A DNA stretch of 64,000 bases, from the NCBI GenBank assembly GCA_001766655.1, contig MJCC01000020.1, positions 130,331-194,330 on the forward strand, written 5' to 3'. Source of the DNA: Phytomonas francai. Taxonomy: Eukaryota > Euglenozoa > Kinetoplastea > Trypanosomatida > Trypanosomatidae. The notes beneath the pieces are model-generated. The model did no database searches and was not told the DNA's origin. It was given only the letters and a program-made list of their open reading frames with translations. Below, one piece after another: positions 1-10,757 of this stretch. The position numbers and the translations under genes are program-made. The first letter of the stretch is position 1. Each line of letters starts with the position of its first letter.

Positions 1-488
1 GGGTCGAGGCGGGGGGGGGAGCGGGGGCGGGGAGACGTCGTCCGAATTTTCCTTCCCCGCCCCCGCCCCCACCCCGCGCCGCGCGCGAATAAACGGCGTC
101 GCGGCGGGGCCGCGGTGTGGCAAGGGGCCGTCGGCCTCGCGCGGCCCCCGCGCAAGACGCGGCGACGGGGGGAGGGGCGGCGGGGGCCGCGCCGAGAGCG
201 CGGGCGAGGCCCCGACCCCCCCCCCCCGGCCTCCGACTGGACGGCGTCGCTGAGGTGCCGGCAAAGCGCCCCCGCGAGTAGCCTCAGGGGGGGGGCGGGA
301 CGGAAGACCCCCGGCGCGGCCAACGCGAGGACCTGCGGGCGGAGCGGGCCGAAATCGCCCCCCCCCCACGCGGGGTGACGGTGGGTCGTGCTCGCACGCG
401 CATTCGCACTGGAGGACGGGGGAAAGGAGACCCCAGGGGGGGCCTCCAGGGGGGGCTCGGAAACGGCCTTTCGAGGACTGCCGCCCAT
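1..488 (-). CDS. Partial GC-rich gene running off the left edge, product unknown
   Basis: On the minus strand one frame is free of stops from position 1 to the stop at 741. In-frame ATGs lie at 488, 545 and 734. I chose 488 because GC content rises sharply there, matching the CDS/UTR contrast elsewhere in the window. The predicted N-terminus (MGGSPRKAVSEPP...) is rich in Pro, Ala, Gly and Arg and I recognise no domain. A second minus frame is interrupted only by one stop at 284, so GC-driven openness is a real alternative explanation. A purine-rich stretch at 1055-1075 is a pyrimidine tract on the coding strand and could serve trans-splicing of this gene. The 3' end lies outside the window. 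Confidence 0.35.
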   Translation of the reverse strand, partial: MGGSPRKAVSEPPLEAPPGVSFPPSSSANARASTTHRHPAWGGGDFGPLRPQVLALAAPGVFRPAPPLRLLAGALCRHLSDAVQSEAGGGGSGPRPRSRRGPRRPSPRRRVLRGGRARPTAPCHTAAPPRRRLFARGAGWGRGRGRKIRTTSPRPRSPPRLD

Positions 489-2027
489 GCTTTCCACCTT
501 TTCATAACCTCTTCGAGCGCTTCGAATCGCGTTATCTTTGCGCATCGTACTTTTATCGCTACGAGGAGGAAGGGACTTGGTATTGCTATTATCCCCGGTC
601 GTTTTCCCCTCGGAAAGACTTGTTGAGAGCTCGGAATTGGGATGGTGGGAAAGATGATTTTTTTGGATCTTCGCACAAAGAAATCTCGCCGCGTTAAAAG
701 AGGAGGAGCTTTTGATGGGATGATTGCGATCCATCGTCTCTCAGATGATGATAGCAACCCTTGATTCCGGCGTCAAACTTCCCCCCTCCCCTTCTTCTCT
801 TACTTCTGCTTTCCTTCCTTTACAATGATGCTTTGCTAATAAACAGCGTTGATAAGGAAACCAAATGAACAATATGGTGCACCCTGTACTCTATAGTTTC
901 GTTCAATCCTATATTTACTAAAATCATAGAAAGTGGAACTGATGAAATTTTGAATTTCCCCCCTATTGAGCTTTGTATTTCCTGTTGTTGACGATTTTAT
1001 ATTACATGCACAACAGAACCATACCCCAAGCAACTGCCTAAAGTTTCCCATATAAAAAAGAAAGGAAAGGAAAAAGTACCAAAATCAATCATATATAGTT
1101 GAGGCATATTCCAATCGATCTTCTTTTAGTTAAGAATAGAAAAATAAATAAACTCTTAAAAAAAAAAACCGTTTATCGTGCACTGAGATCCTTTTTTGAA
1201 AATATAGTGCCAGATAATCCTTATTTTGCCGATAGTTACGTCTTTTTTGCATCTGATATTGCATTTAACAAGAAAAAAAAATGGGAATTTGCTATCTTTG
1301 CCTTTTCCCTTTTAATAAACCATTCTATATTTATCACTAATAGTTGAAAACATTGACCACTTTCCCTCCACACGATCATCCCTTCAATTTTTACTTTAAA
1401 AAAAAAATGTTATAATTGTGCATGTTACTGCACAAATTTAAAAAAATGCGAACAACAATATAATTGGTATTCGAATATTTCTGCCTCACCATTTCCTAAC
1501 TGCGAAGGGATACAGGGGGTTGCGAAAAAGGAAAGAAGAATATTCAGAACTCATACACATTCTTTTAAGTATTGCTTTATATATTATAGATGTGAGAGTT
1601 GATCTAAATTAATTAGTCCAAATTCTTTGCACTAATCATAAAATACATTGCTTTTCTTTTTCCTTATTTGGTGCTTTCAAAAGCACTTTTATCCCCTTCA
1701 TCACCCAGCATCCTTGCTCCTCGCACGTGGAGATACACACACAAAAAAACCTCCTCCTCTTACTTTCATTTGCAATTGAAGAAAAAGAAACTTAAATGTA
1801 AAACATAGCTTAGAAGAGGAAAGGTAATAAAATATTTGAATAAACAAAACCCTACGAAAAAAAGACCATCTAACAGAATTACTTCATTTGCAGAGTTCTT
1901 ATCAAAGTCAAGCAAAAATCCAATTGCTCGAAATTACTCCGAACAAGGCAATCTCTATTTACCGATTTACTGAAAACTGTAATTGATTTTTAAATTAAAA
2001 AAAAAATGATTGTTGAATATCGTTCCC

Positions 2028-2071
<44 letters not shown>

Positions 2072-2509
2072 TAAGAGTTTAAACCTGAAAAGTTGGAGTA
2101 AAACTGAGAGATACAGATGAAATGCAGTTGAAAAGTGTGCACAGGGAGGGCTTCAAAAAGAAAATTACCTTCTCTCCTTTCCTATATTTGAATTCGCTTC
2201 TATATCTTTAAGGAATTTGAATAGTAATAGTCTCAATGATGCTCAAGAATCTTAGAGAATCTCATAAAAAGATGATATAGATAGATGGATATAAAGATTA
2301 ATATATAGTACCACGACACAGGTAAAATAAAGGAAAAGAAAAGCAGCACAAATAAAGGTTAGATATAATACAAGATTGTTACTCAATCCTTTCAACCATT
2401 GCCCTTTCAACAAATTATATAGGATTAAAGAATTCAACAAGTAAATTACCCAAGGAGATGAAAATAAAACAGGAGGATTCTTCCCGTGAGGTGCAAGAAG
2501 TATACTTTT
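489..2509. other. Intergenic, AT-rich, no supported gene
   Basis: This interval holds short ORFs only, none with recognisable protein character. It contains A/T homopolymers, a TA microsatellite near 2029-2068, and a coding-strand pyrimidine tract (purine-rich on plus) near 1055-1075. It should contain the 3' UTR of the b5 reductase gene and the 5' UTR of the edge gene. Confidence 0.6.
2029..2068. repeat. TA dinucleotide microsatellite
   Basis: Near-perfect alternating TA run in intergenic DNA. Confidence 0.9.
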
Positions 2510-3601
2510 TTAAAAGATAAATATATCCTCCTCGGTATAACCCATCTTCTCCAGGTTTGGCTTTACAGCGATCTTATTCATCGCATGTGGCCCGCAAACC
2601 AGAGCGAACACCGAAAGCGACCTCTCTTTGTTAGCTTTTTCCTTTCCAGTATTACTTTTTCCGTTTGTTTCATCAGCTTTCATTCCGTCTCCATTCTTAT
2701 CCGTTTCCACATTTGTGTTGCTGGCTCTTTCTGGGATTGGCAGGTGCGCGCGGAGCATCTCCTCCGTAATATGTCCGACGTCGTACGGCCAGTCAAGCGG
2801 CGCGTTCCGACTGACCGTGTACCACACCTTCACCTTCCCTTGGCTCGTTCGCGCGATCTCGTCGAGTTCCTCACGCAATAAAATATCCTCTGGGGTTTGG
2901 TTCGCGAAGATCAGAATGACCTTCGTCGGGTCGTCGGGGTCCTGGCAAATGGTGTGGATAATCTGGAGCAGTGGGGTGAGGCCGGACCCGCCGCCGATCA
3001 TCGCAAAAGTTCCCGTGTGGAAGGTGCGGGCCTTCGACGACGCCGCCGCCCCGCCCCCGATCCGGAAGTGGCCCTTGCCGAGGTAGGTAAAGCGCCCCGT
3101 TGGCCCCCGCATCTCGACCGTGTCATTGGGCTTCAGCCCGTAGAGGTGCTGCGTGAGGCGACCGCCGCGCGGGAAGTCCGGATTCCGCCCCGCGAAGTAC
3201 ACCTTCACGAGCAGCTCCATCGTCCCCCGCGCGTCCGCGTAGAGGGGCGTGTAGGCGTGCTGGACGACTACGCCCGGGGCCTTTTCGTCCCCCCCTTCGC
3301 CCCCCCCCACCTCGCAGAGCGCGCGAAGCTGGACGTGGTGGCCGACCGGGAGCCCGAGCGCCTGCTCCGGCGTCGCGAGGGCGAAGCGGAAGACGAAGCT
3401 GTCCGGGCTCACCTGCCGCCGCTCGAGCAGGCGGAACGGGCGGAAGGTCACGGGGTCGAGCGGGCCGGCCGCGGCGGGCGTCTCTTTCGCATCCGCGTGA
3501 CTGTCCATTGACAGACTGTTCGGGGCCAGCCGCCGCCACCACGAGCCCCTCGCCACGAGGAGGAGGAGGAGGCTGAGGAAGAGGAGGAGGAGGGGGGTCA
3601 T
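2510..3601 (-). CDS. NADH-cytochrome b5 reductase-like flavoprotein, membrane-anchored
   Basis: A 363-residue FAD/NADH oxidoreductase of the cytochrome b5 reductase family, which passes electrons from NADH to cytochrome b5 for lipid desaturation and related reactions. Residues 3-16 are a hydrophobic Leu run, a likely signal anchor to ER or mitochondrial outer membrane. The FAD domain spans about 50-180, with the flavin loop at 115-120 reading HAYTPL where the family usually has R-x-Y-T. The NADH domain has MIGGGSGLTP at 201-210, CGPHAM near the C-terminus, and the terminal Phe typical of the family. Length exceeds the usual ~300 because of the anchor and a Gly/Glu-rich insert near 98-110. Position 3601 is the first ATG; the frame stays open and GC-rich upstream to a stop at 3752 but without an ATG, so a longer N-terminus is possible only if there is a sequencing error. 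Confidence 0.85.
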   Translation of the reverse strand: MTPLLLLFLSLLLLLVARGSWWRRLAPNSLSMDSHADAKETPAAAGPLDPVTFRPFRLLERRQVSPDSFVFRFALATPEQALGLPVGHHVQLRALCEVGGGEGGDEKAPGVVVQHAYTPLYADARGTMELLVKVYFAGRNPDFPRGGRLTQHLYGLKPNDTVEMRGPTGRFTYLGKGHFRIGGGAAASSKARTFHTGTFAMIGGGSGLTPLLQIIHTICQDPDDPTKVILIFANQTPEDILLREELDEIARTSQGKVKVWYTVSRNAPLDWPYDVGHITEEMLRAHLPIPERASNTNVETDKNGDGMKADETNGKSNTGKEKANKERSLSVFALVCGPHAMNKIAVKPNLEKMGYTEEDIFIF

Positions 3602-4480
3602 GAGGAGGGTGAGGCCGACGGACCTGCTCAGCTGGATGTGTCGGCGGTTGCCCTTGCGCAGAATCCGTGTGCTCGCGGGGAGGGCGAACGTGTGCTTGAA
3701 GAAGAGCAGCGTGAGCGAGAAGGAAGGGGGAGAGTCTTTACCACCACACCTTTACACCTGCGTGCGCGTGAAACCTCGTGAGGGGGGTTCGATGGCGAGG
3801 AAGATCGTAAGAATAAGCGGCGAGAGCTCTGAAAAGGACGGTAAAGCAAAATCTTAAAAAATCGACACAAGCGAAGCTACAAAAGATTAAGCCTAAGGGA
3901 ATAAAGGTGAATGCAAGTGTAGTAAAAAGAAAGAAAGAATGGGGTAAATTAATTGCATCAAAAAGGGGGAAAATTAAATAACACAGGAGTCTCAACACAT
4001 AGACAAAGTATATGTGTGTGTGTGTGTGTGTGTGTTTAGCCACTTGCCATCTCTTCTTGAGGCTTCTTAGTTGCTGTTGTTTATAGGGAATTTTTCAAAT
4101 ATGGATCTTCATTAGTATATAACGTTTGGCGGTCCATTCAATAAACACCATAGGGGCTAAAAAACATTATTATATTCAGCTTCTCATCACTTCGCCCCTG
4201 TTTTTTCTCTTTATGAATTCCCCACTGTTGGTGAAATTTTGAATTTTATACAAATTAGGTGTGTATGTGTGTGTGGGGGGGGAGGGGGGGAGAGATCGAT
4301 TTAATAAACGAATCCGGAATCGGCAGTGTCGTAATAATAATGATACTAATATTTTCAAAAGAAGGTTTACGTAATATCGTTGCCTCTTCGCTTTTTTCCT
4401 TTCCCCTCCCCCCCCTACACACACACAAAATTCTAGAAAATGTCGGGGTTCATTCTGTTTTCGTTTCCGTTCCTTCTTGC
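3602..4480. other. Intergenic region between b5 reductase and Rpt2
   Basis: The first ~120 bases are GC-rich and coding-like in the b5 reductase frame, then the sequence turns AT-rich. It holds a TG microsatellite (4013-4034) and short G and C runs near 4275-4290 and 4406-4416. No supported gene. Confidence 0.6.
4013..4034. repeat. TG dinucleotide microsatellite
   Basis: Eleven TG units in intergenic DNA. Confidence 0.9.
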
Positions 4481-5794
4481 TTACAGGTAGAATTTTGAGT
4501 ACGACGACTTATCTTTACGATATTGAACATTTTCCTTCCCTTTGACAAAATCCGCCTGACAAACCTTCATCCGACGCTCGCGCAGCGCGAGCAGCCCGGC
4601 TTCCGTGCAAATCGCCTTAATATCCGCCCCGCTCATCTCATCTTTGGCGTGAATAAACTCGCTAATATCGACATCATTCGCGAGCGACATTCGACTCGTA
4701 TGAATATCGAAAATCATCTTCTTCGTTTTTTCGTCCGGGAACGGAAATTCGATCTTGCGGTCGATTCGACCAGGTCGAATGAGCGCGGGGTCGAGGGTAT
4801 CGATCCGATTCGTCGCCATGATGACCTTGACATCGCTCGAGCTATCAAAGCCGTCGAGCTGCGTGAGAAGCTCGAGCATCGTGCGCTGGACCTCTTTTGT
4901 CCCGCTGCTGTCGGTGTCGTACCGCTTCGTTCCGATCGCGTCGATCTCGTCGATGAAGACGATCGACGGGGAGTTCTCCTCCGCGACGCGGAAGAGCTCC
5001 CGGACGAGCTTTGGCCCCTCCCCGGCGTATTGCTGGATGAGCTCCGAGCCGACGACGCGCAGGAAGGTCGCGCTGGTTTGGTTCGCGACGGCCTTCGCCA
5101 GGAGCGTCTTGCCGGTGCCGGGGACCCCGTAGAGGATGACCCCCTTGGGGGGCTTAATCCCGACCTCGTCGTAGAGCTCCGGGTGGGAGAGCGGGAACTC
5201 GACGGCCTCCTTGATCTCCTGGATCTGGTCCTCGAGCCCGCCGATGTCCGCGTAGGTGTCCGTGGGCGCCTTCTCGACCTTCATCACGCTCACGAGCGGG
5301 TCGACGTTGTCCTTGAGGACGCCGACGATGCTGTGCTGGCGGTCGTGCAGCAGCACGCTACAGCCCAGCTCGAGCTGCTCCTTGTCGACGAAGGAGAGCA
5401 GCGGGACGTAGAACTCGGAGCCGGAGATGGACACGATCGCGTGACTGTCGTCGATGGCCTCGTCCAGGGTCGCGACCTCGAGCGGGGTGCCCCGGATCTC
5501 CTCGACCTTGCGCAGCTCCGCCTCGTAGTGCGACATGCCGCCCTCCTCGAGGCTGCTCTGCGCCTCCCGCTGGGCCCCGATCGCGCGCAGGAACTCCTCC
5601 TCGAGCAGGAGGTAGTCCTTGCAGCGCTCCAGACGGTACTGGCGGAGCAGGCAGGCCCGCGCGGGGTTCACCTTCGGCAGCCGCGTCGCCGCGTCGGGGC
5701 CGCTCTTCTTCTTCCGCTTCCCGATCTGCGGGGCGACCGGGGGCTCCCACTTCTCCGGCTGCTTCCGCGGCCCTTTATGCTGCTGCTGGCCCAT
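4481..5794 (-). CDS. RPT2: 26S proteasome regulatory ATPase Rpt2 (PSMC1, S4)
   Basis: A 437-residue AAA+ subunit of the proteasome base ring that unfolds substrates and gates the 20S core. The N-terminus begins MGQQQ, a plausible N-myristoylation site as known for Rpt2. A coiled coil and OB domain fill about 60-175. Walker A lies at 223-230 (GVPGTGKT), Walker B contains FIDEIDAIG, and the second region of homology contains [17 protein letters not shown]. The C-terminus ends FYL, a hydrophobic-Tyr-X tail that docks into the alpha ring. Length and domain order match the family. One oddity is Val at the second Walker A position, where the orthologues I recall have Pro or Ala. The start is the first ATG, just 3' of a coding-strand C/T tract (G/A-rich on plus at 5813-5860). 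Confidence 0.97.
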   Translation of the reverse strand: MGQQQHKGPRKQPEKWEPPVAPQIGKRKKKSGPDAATRLPKVNPARACLLRQYRLERCKDYLLLEEEFLRAIGAQREAQSSLEEGGMSHYEAELRKVEEIRGTPLEVATLDEAIDDSHAIVSISGSEFYVPLLSFVDKEQLELGCSVLLHDRQHSIVGVLKDNVDPLVSVMKVEKAPTDTYADIGGLEDQIQEIKEAVEFPLSHPELYDEVGIKPPKGVILYGVPGTGKTLLAKAVANQTSATFLRVVGSELIQQYAGEGPKLVRELFRVAEENSPSIVFIDEIDAIGTKRYDTDSSGTKEVQRTMLELLTQLDGFDSSSDVKVIMATNRIDTLDPALIRPGRIDRKIEFPFPDEKTKKMIFDIHTSRMSLANDVDISEFIHAKDEMSGADIKAICTEAGLLALRERRMKVCQADFVKGKENVQYRKDKSSYSKFYL

Positions 5795-6076
5795 CGCCCC
5801 TCAACAAGGGAGGGGGGGAACAAAAAAGGGGGGGGGGGAAAGACAAGAAAGGAAGGCTCGCGGTCAAGGGCCTCGCTGCACGCCTCCCTTCACCGAATAC
5901 AAAATAATAATAAAAAGGGATAATAAAGCCGAAAAGAGGGCCGCTTTCCACACGCCGAGAGCGCGTTCGACGTAATACTGTTGAAGAAGAAACTTATTGG
6001 TCCTAGTTGTGGGGGAAAAAATACGGTGAAATAAACTCGGTAAAATCCTAAGATATAAATAGATAAAAGGTTAAAT

Positions 6077-6096
6077 GGGGGGGGGGGGGGGGGGGG
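6077..6096. repeat. 20-base G homopolymer (C on the coding strand)
   Basis: Uninterrupted G run read directly from the sequence. Confidence 0.9.
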
Positions 6097-6520
6097 AGTT
6101 AGAATATTAAGGACATTATTGCTGAACGCAAGAAGAAGAAAGTAGGTATATATACCCCATATCAACACGTCGTTCCTTAGCCATTTTAGAAATGTAAATG
6201 ATAACCAATATTGCGCGCATTAAAATTCTTAAAAAATATTAAGCTGTTAAAGATTCATTTTATGATTCACACTTGTGGGAAAAGGAGAAACCAATACAAT
6301 GCGAAAAAAAGAAGGATAAGGAAATTAGATGATTGACTATAGATGCATCGATGTATAGCAATGCTGAAAGGAAAAGAGACACTCGGGCACTCGAGCACTG
6401 GATGCACTTTTCTTTTCAAAGCTAGAGATCATACTCAAAAAAAGGATGCGAGTGCTTAGGAATCTCAAAAAAATCAATGATAAATATCCCCTCCTTCAAA
6501 ACACATTAGGTTCTACCATA

Positions 6521-6523
<3 letters not shown>

Positions 6524-6561
<38 letters not shown>
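6524..6561. repeat. CA dinucleotide microsatellite
   Basis: About 19 CA units, just 3' of the leucyl-tRNA synthetase gene. Confidence 0.9.
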
Positions 6562-6563
<2 letters not shown>

Positions 6564-6642
6564 GATTACACTATTCGCTTTATTTATTCAGAATTAGAAA
6601 TGGCTAAAACACAGAATGAGGAATACTAAATCGATATTTTAT

Positions 6643-9600
6643 TTATTCCGAAAAAGTAAACGCCAGGGAGGGCTCCCCCGGACGACATTTCCGACGAGCT
6701 GCGGCATGCGCGCCGTAGCTTTCATCCGTTGCAAGCTTCACCACGATATTATTCACACCGGAAAGTTTCCGAATGTTTTCACTGATGTCCGAAAGAAGCT
6801 CAAAATCGTTGACAACGGGTGTTAAAGACATTGCCTGCTCGCCATACTTCTCCACATTCGCGCGTACGAACGAGACAAAGGCCATTGTATCTGGAATCAG
6901 GTTCTTCGGCAGAGAATCCGAGACGGCATTAATGATCATCTTGCCGATATCAGCAGGAAAGGAATTATTGCTTTCCGTGTAAATTGTTTGCAATTGCGTA
7001 AGCGCGCTAAGCTGCCAATCCGCGTACGACGGAAGGGTATAGATCACGACCGTGTCCACCACCTTTTTCTTCTGCTTTCCGCTCTTCACGACCTGCGCAC
7101 GGATCTCCTTCAAGACGTCCATCATCACGCGATTCATCACGATCAGCGAGTAATCCAGCGGCGCGTCGGGGCTCGGGAAGCGCTGGTTGACCACCGACCC
7201 CTCCTTCTTTAAGACGTTCATCCACATATGCTCGCAGAAATGAGGCGCTAACGGCATCAGCAACAAGGTCAAAAGCTCGTAAAAGCGCCGGACAAGCGCG
7301 CCGTGCATCATTGTATCGCCGCAGTTGAGCCTGTACTGGCCAAACTCGTTCGTGAGTTCGTGGAAGGCGGTGCTCAGGACCATTCGGAACTGCATAGTCT
7401 CGTAGTACCCCTCGGTCGCCCTCGTGATTGTATTCAGGGTGTTGTTAAAGATCCGATCAAAGACGCTCAAAGGCCCTTGGCGCATCGCCGCCTCGCGGGA
7501 AAGGTGCTCCTTGGCCTGGTCGAGCAGTGTGGTGAGCTTTAGAATAAAGTTCGCGGCGGTGTCCCGGAGGAAATTCGCATCCTCCAGCGTATCCCCCGCA
7601 TCCGCGCAGGCCAACCGGGTGGGGTCCGAGCCATAGGTTTCGATTGCCTCCCCGAGTGAGATGAAGTTTCCTTTCGATTTGGCCATTTTTTCGTTATCGA
7701 CTTGAATATGCCCATTGCAGAAAATCGCGCGGGGCCATTTGGCCTCGTCGTTCGGCCAGATCGCGGCGTGGTTGTACAAGAACATTGTGAGGTGGTTCTG
7801 AATGAGGTCCTTCCCAGAGCAGCGGATATCGACAGGGTAGAAATACTCAAACTCGTTTCGCATGAGCTGGAGCGATTGGAGGGGCATCCCCACCTCCGAG
7901 GACAGCTTCGCGGCGTCGCCGACGCCGTGGAAGATGTAGTCGAAAATGGCATCGGTAAACATCTCCGCCTTTAGCCCGAACGCGTTATCCTCGGCGCCGG
8001 CCAACACGAGCGCGCCCTCGGCGTTGGTGTGAAAAAAGCGGCTGATGGTGTAGTACGCCATGTAAATGGTGGAGTCGGAGAGGCTGTCGATGATCATGGA
8101 GTGTCCCTCATCGCAGGGGAGGTAGGTCCCGAGCCCGAAGGTGCGGCTGCAGGGCCAATCCGAGAGCCAATTGAGCACCTCGGCGAAGCCATTGCGGAGG
8201 CCCGGGTAGAACATATTCATCTTCTCCAGGTGCCGCTGAACGGCGGCGCGCCACTCGGGCTGGCCGTACTCGATATACCACTGATCACAGAGCGCGACCA
8301 CGCATTCGTCGCCGGAGCGGCTGACGACCTGCCGCGCGGGCTCGCAGTACCGCAGGCACTCCCCGCGCTCCTCCATCCAGGCCTGGGTGAGGGTTTTGGC
8401 CTCGGAGACCTTCCGCCCCGCGAAGGGCCCCGCGAGCATCACGCCCTGGTAAAAGCCCGCCTGATAGCAGACGTGTTTCGCCTCCTCGAGCAGCTCCGTC
8501 GCGTTCGGGCCGTTGATCTTGAGCCGCTCGCACATCGTCCGCGCGCACTGGTCGCCGAACTCGGGGACTTCGATAATCGGGACCGGGGTGAAGGGCATCA
8601 CCCACGCGTCCTCGAGCCCGAGCTTCCGCCGGTACTCCGGTTTATTGCGGAGCTGGAGGAGGTTGACGTAGTCGTCGGGGGAGTCGGAGGGCTCCGACAT
8701 CACGACCCCCGTCCCCTTCGCCTCCACGATCGTCGCCATCGGGAGGGTGTAGAGGGTGGGGTAGGCCGCGAGCGGGGCCGAGAGCGGGAGCCCGACGAGC
8801 GCGGCCCCGGCGACCTCGAAGAGCGCCGCCGGCGTCGCCCATCGCGCGCCGTTGAGGGTGAAGCCCTGGTAGGCCATATTCCGCGCCGCGCGCGCGGTCA
8901 TGAGGAAGACCTCCTCCTCCCCGCCCGGGGCGTCGACGACGGCGTACGCGCGGTAGACAATCGCCGGGCTCACCCAGCAGTTCGTCTGCCCGACGACGGT
9001 CTCCGCGCGGAGCGTGGCCGCCGGCAGGATGACTCGGCGGGCGCCGATGAGGCCGCGGAAAGGGGCGAGCGCGGGCCGCTCGAGCGGGGCCTGCACGGCG
9101 AGCTTCACGAGCGTGTACTCCTGCGGGACGGCGCCCTCGCCGCTCGCGCGGTCGTGGTCGGCGCAGGGCTGCCCGTCCAGCGGGGAGTAGACGCAGTAGC
9201 GCTTGCCGAAGTTCAGCAGCCCGGCGCGGCGGAGCTGGCGGAATTGCCAGCTCACGAAGCGGTCGAAGTACGGGTTCCGCGTCGTCGTGATGAAGGACCG
9301 GCGGAAGTCGATATGGCAGCCAAACCGGCGAAGGTCCTCGATCGCGATCGGGGGGAAGGTGTCCAGCCACTGCTGGGGGTCCGCGAACTTTGGGATCTCG
9401 CCGTCCGGGATCCCCATCGACTGCATGATCTCCCACTGCGGCTTCGCCGGCCCGACCTTCCCGCGTTTGCCCTTGAATTTGATCAAGTCCGTGAGCGCCG
9501 TCTCCGAGGACGGGGACTTCTCATCCCCGCTCGTCGGCAAGGACACCGGGAAGATGGGCGGGTTCCCGTACAGCTCCATCTCCTTCGCGATCTTCTGCGC

Positions 9601-9900
9601 GCAGGCCGCGATCGGGGTCCCCGTGGCGTGGAAGCCGAAGGGCCAGAGGGAGCGAAACCCCTTCATTCGCTTATAACGCGACACGAACTCCGACTTCGTG
9701 AGGGAAAAGCCATGCCCGAGGTGAAGACGGCCGTTCATGTACGGGAACGGGAAGGTCGTGAGGTATTTTGGCGGCTTCTCGGCGCCGTCTTTCGCGTCCT
9801 GGGGCAGGGGCGCATCGATCTCGTGCAGGCGGTGCTCTTCCCAGTAGGCCTGCGAGGCCTTCTCGATGGCCACAAGCGTATCCCGGCGGATAGTTGACAT
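6643..9900 (-). CDS. Leucyl-tRNA synthetase, cytosolic (eukaryal/archaeal) type
   Basis: A class I aminoacyl-tRNA synthetase of 1085 residues that charges tRNA-Leu. The HIGH-type signature lies at 53-65 (PYMNGRLHLGHGF), and the KMSKS loop at 738-742 reads KMAKS, a known variant of the eukaryal enzyme. A long CP1 editing insertion occupies roughly 260-530, the LeuRS/IleRS/ValRS position; anticodon-binding and C-terminal extension regions follow. Length matches cytosolic LeuRS (about 1,060-1,180) rather than the shorter bacterial/organellar form. GC is high in the N-terminal half and lower in the C-terminal third. The start ATG abuts a coding-strand TTTTT/AAACAG tract, so the 5' UTR may be very short. 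Long ORFs on the opposite strand are GC shadows. Confidence 0.97.
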   Translation of the reverse strand: MSTIRRDTLVAIEKASQAYWEEHRLHEIDAPLPQDAKDGAEKPPKYLTTFPFPYMNGRLHLGHGFSLTKSEFVSRYKRMKGFRSLWPFGFHATGTPIAACAQKIAKEMELYGNPPIFPVSLPTSGDEKSPSSETALTDLIKFKGKRGKVGPAKPQWEIMQSMGIPDGEIPKFADPQQWLDTFPPIAIEDLRRFGCHIDFRRSFITTTRNPYFDRFVSWQFRQLRRAGLLNFGKRYCVYSPLDGQPCADHDRASGEGAVPQEYTLVKLAVQAPLERPALAPFRGLIGARRVILPAATLRAETVVGQTNCWVSPAIVYRAYAVVDAPGGEEEVFLMTARAARNMAYQGFTLNGARWATPAALFEVAGAALVGLPLSAPLAAYPTLYTLPMATIVEAKGTGVVMSEPSDSPDDYVNLLQLRNKPEYRRKLGLEDAWVMPFTPVPIIEVPEFGDQCARTMCERLKINGPNATELLEEAKHVCYQAGFYQGVMLAGPFAGRKVSEAKTLTQAWMEERGECLRYCEPARQVVSRSGDECVVALCDQWYIEYGQPEWRAAVQRHLEKMNMFYPGLRNGFAEVLNWLSDWPCSRTFGLGTYLPCDEGHSMIIDSLSDSTIYMAYYTISRFFHTNAEGALVLAGAEDNAFGLKAEMFTDAIFDYIFHGVGDAAKLSSEVGMPLQSLQLMRNEFEYFYPVDIRCSGKDLIQNHLTMFLYNHAAIWPNDEAKWPRAIFCNGHIQVDNEKMAKSKGNFISLGEAIETYGSDPTRLACADAGDTLEDANFLRDTAANFILKLTTLLDQAKEHLSREAAMRQGPLSVFDRIFNNTLNTITRATEGYYETMQFRMVLSTAFHELTNEFGQYRLNCGDTMMHGALVRRFYELLTLLLMPLAPHFCEHMWMNVLKKEGSVVNQRFPSPDAPLDYSLIVMNRVMMDVLKEIRAQVVKSGKQKKKVVDTVVIYTLPSYADWQLSALTQLQTIYTESNNSFPADIGKMIINAVSDSLPKNLIPDTMAFVSFVRANVEKYGEQAMSLTPVVNDFELLSDISENIRKLSGVNNIVVKLATDESYGAHAAARRKCRPGEPSLAFTFSE

Positions 9901-9952
9901 ACTGTTTAAAAAGAGTTTCAGCTCGAATTATTAATAAGGTGTATGTAGATTA

Positions 9953-9958
<6 letters not shown>

Positions 9959-9984
<26 letters not shown>
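9959..9984. repeat. TA dinucleotide microsatellite
   Basis: Alternating TA run about 60 bases upstream of the LeuRS start. Confidence 0.9.
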
Positions 9985-10620
9985 CGTAGTCGTTGACGAA
10001 ATGGTAACTTTTAAAAAATTTATAGATCCCTTTCACACAATACGAACTTGATACTAGCTGCTGCTATTTGGGAAATGTCCAAATAAATGCTAGGCGATTT
10101 AAGCAAATAGGATGTGGGAGGGAGAGGGGGGAGAGAAAGAGACGAGTAAAAGCAAAAATATAGTTCAAAAACCCTGCAGATATCATTATAGACTCTGTTT
10201 TCCCGCGAAGAATGAAAAATACGCTTTAATAAAAATAGGATTACTTAAGACGTGGATATGTGCGCATACAAAAGTGGGGAGTGTTAAGTATGGAAAACCT
10301 CCCCATTTCTTGCACCAAACCTCAAGTAACTATCTTGTAAATTTTGGCATATTTGTTTACGTGGGGGTTCGAAACACATAAGCCACTTATTTTACATTGT
10401 TTGACTAAAGTACACGAAGAAAACGCAACATCAGGAGGATATAACCTCCCCCTCTTTCCCCCCTATCCCTCATAAAAAAAAAAAAAACTCTAGATAAATG
10501 CCACGCGCCTCACCATAAGTATGTAAAAAGGATTCACAGGGTAAAGCTATACATTCCTTTATACTATTTCACATCAACTCAATAAAAGGTACTCGAGATG
10601 CATCTAAGCAATGGCAAGCT

Positions 10621-10621
<1 letters not shown>

Positions 10622-10654
<33 letters not shown>
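10622..10654. repeat. TAA trinucleotide microsatellite
   Basis: About eleven AAT/TAA units in the intergenic DNA. Confidence 0.9.
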
Positions 10655-10655
<1 letters not shown>

Positions 10656-10757
10656 CAAGTTCTAACACTCCATCATACCTTCCCATAAATCTCTTCTCTC
10701 GCACGAAATTAAGATGCAATATGCAAACGCTTCGTTCCTTTCTTTTTTTTTTTTTAA

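Larger units (their letters stand above)
5795..6642. other. Intergenic region upstream of Rpt2, with 20-G and CA repeats
   Basis: The part nearest Rpt2 is purine-rich on plus (pyrimidine-rich on the coding strand), suiting spliced-leader addition. It also holds a 20-base G run and a long CA microsatellite. No supported gene. Confidence 0.6.
9901..10757. other. Intergenic, AT-rich with TA and TAA repeats
   Basis: No supported gene. A TA repeat lies at about 9959-9984 and a TAA trinucleotide repeat at about 10622-10654. A T run at 10741-10755 flanks the stop codon of the next gene. Confidence 0.6.

Noticed and set aside
1099..1347. 82-codon plus ORF in the left spacer
   Set aside because: Lys/Phe/Ile/Asn-rich AT-driven text without a family signal, opposite to the array.
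4523..5923. 466-codon plus-strand open frame opposite Rpt2
   Set aside because: Shadow of a gene with complete AAA+ motifs.
8029..9897. 622-codon plus-strand open frame opposite LeuRS
   Set aside because: It is antisense to a full-length LeuRS with all motifs, begins at a non-family Met, and has the repetitive Arg/Glu/Val/Leu composition of a GC-rich shadow frame.
10360..10380. TTCGAAAC box resembling a tRNA T-arm
   Set aside because: No acceptor, D-arm or anticodon stem can be built around it.
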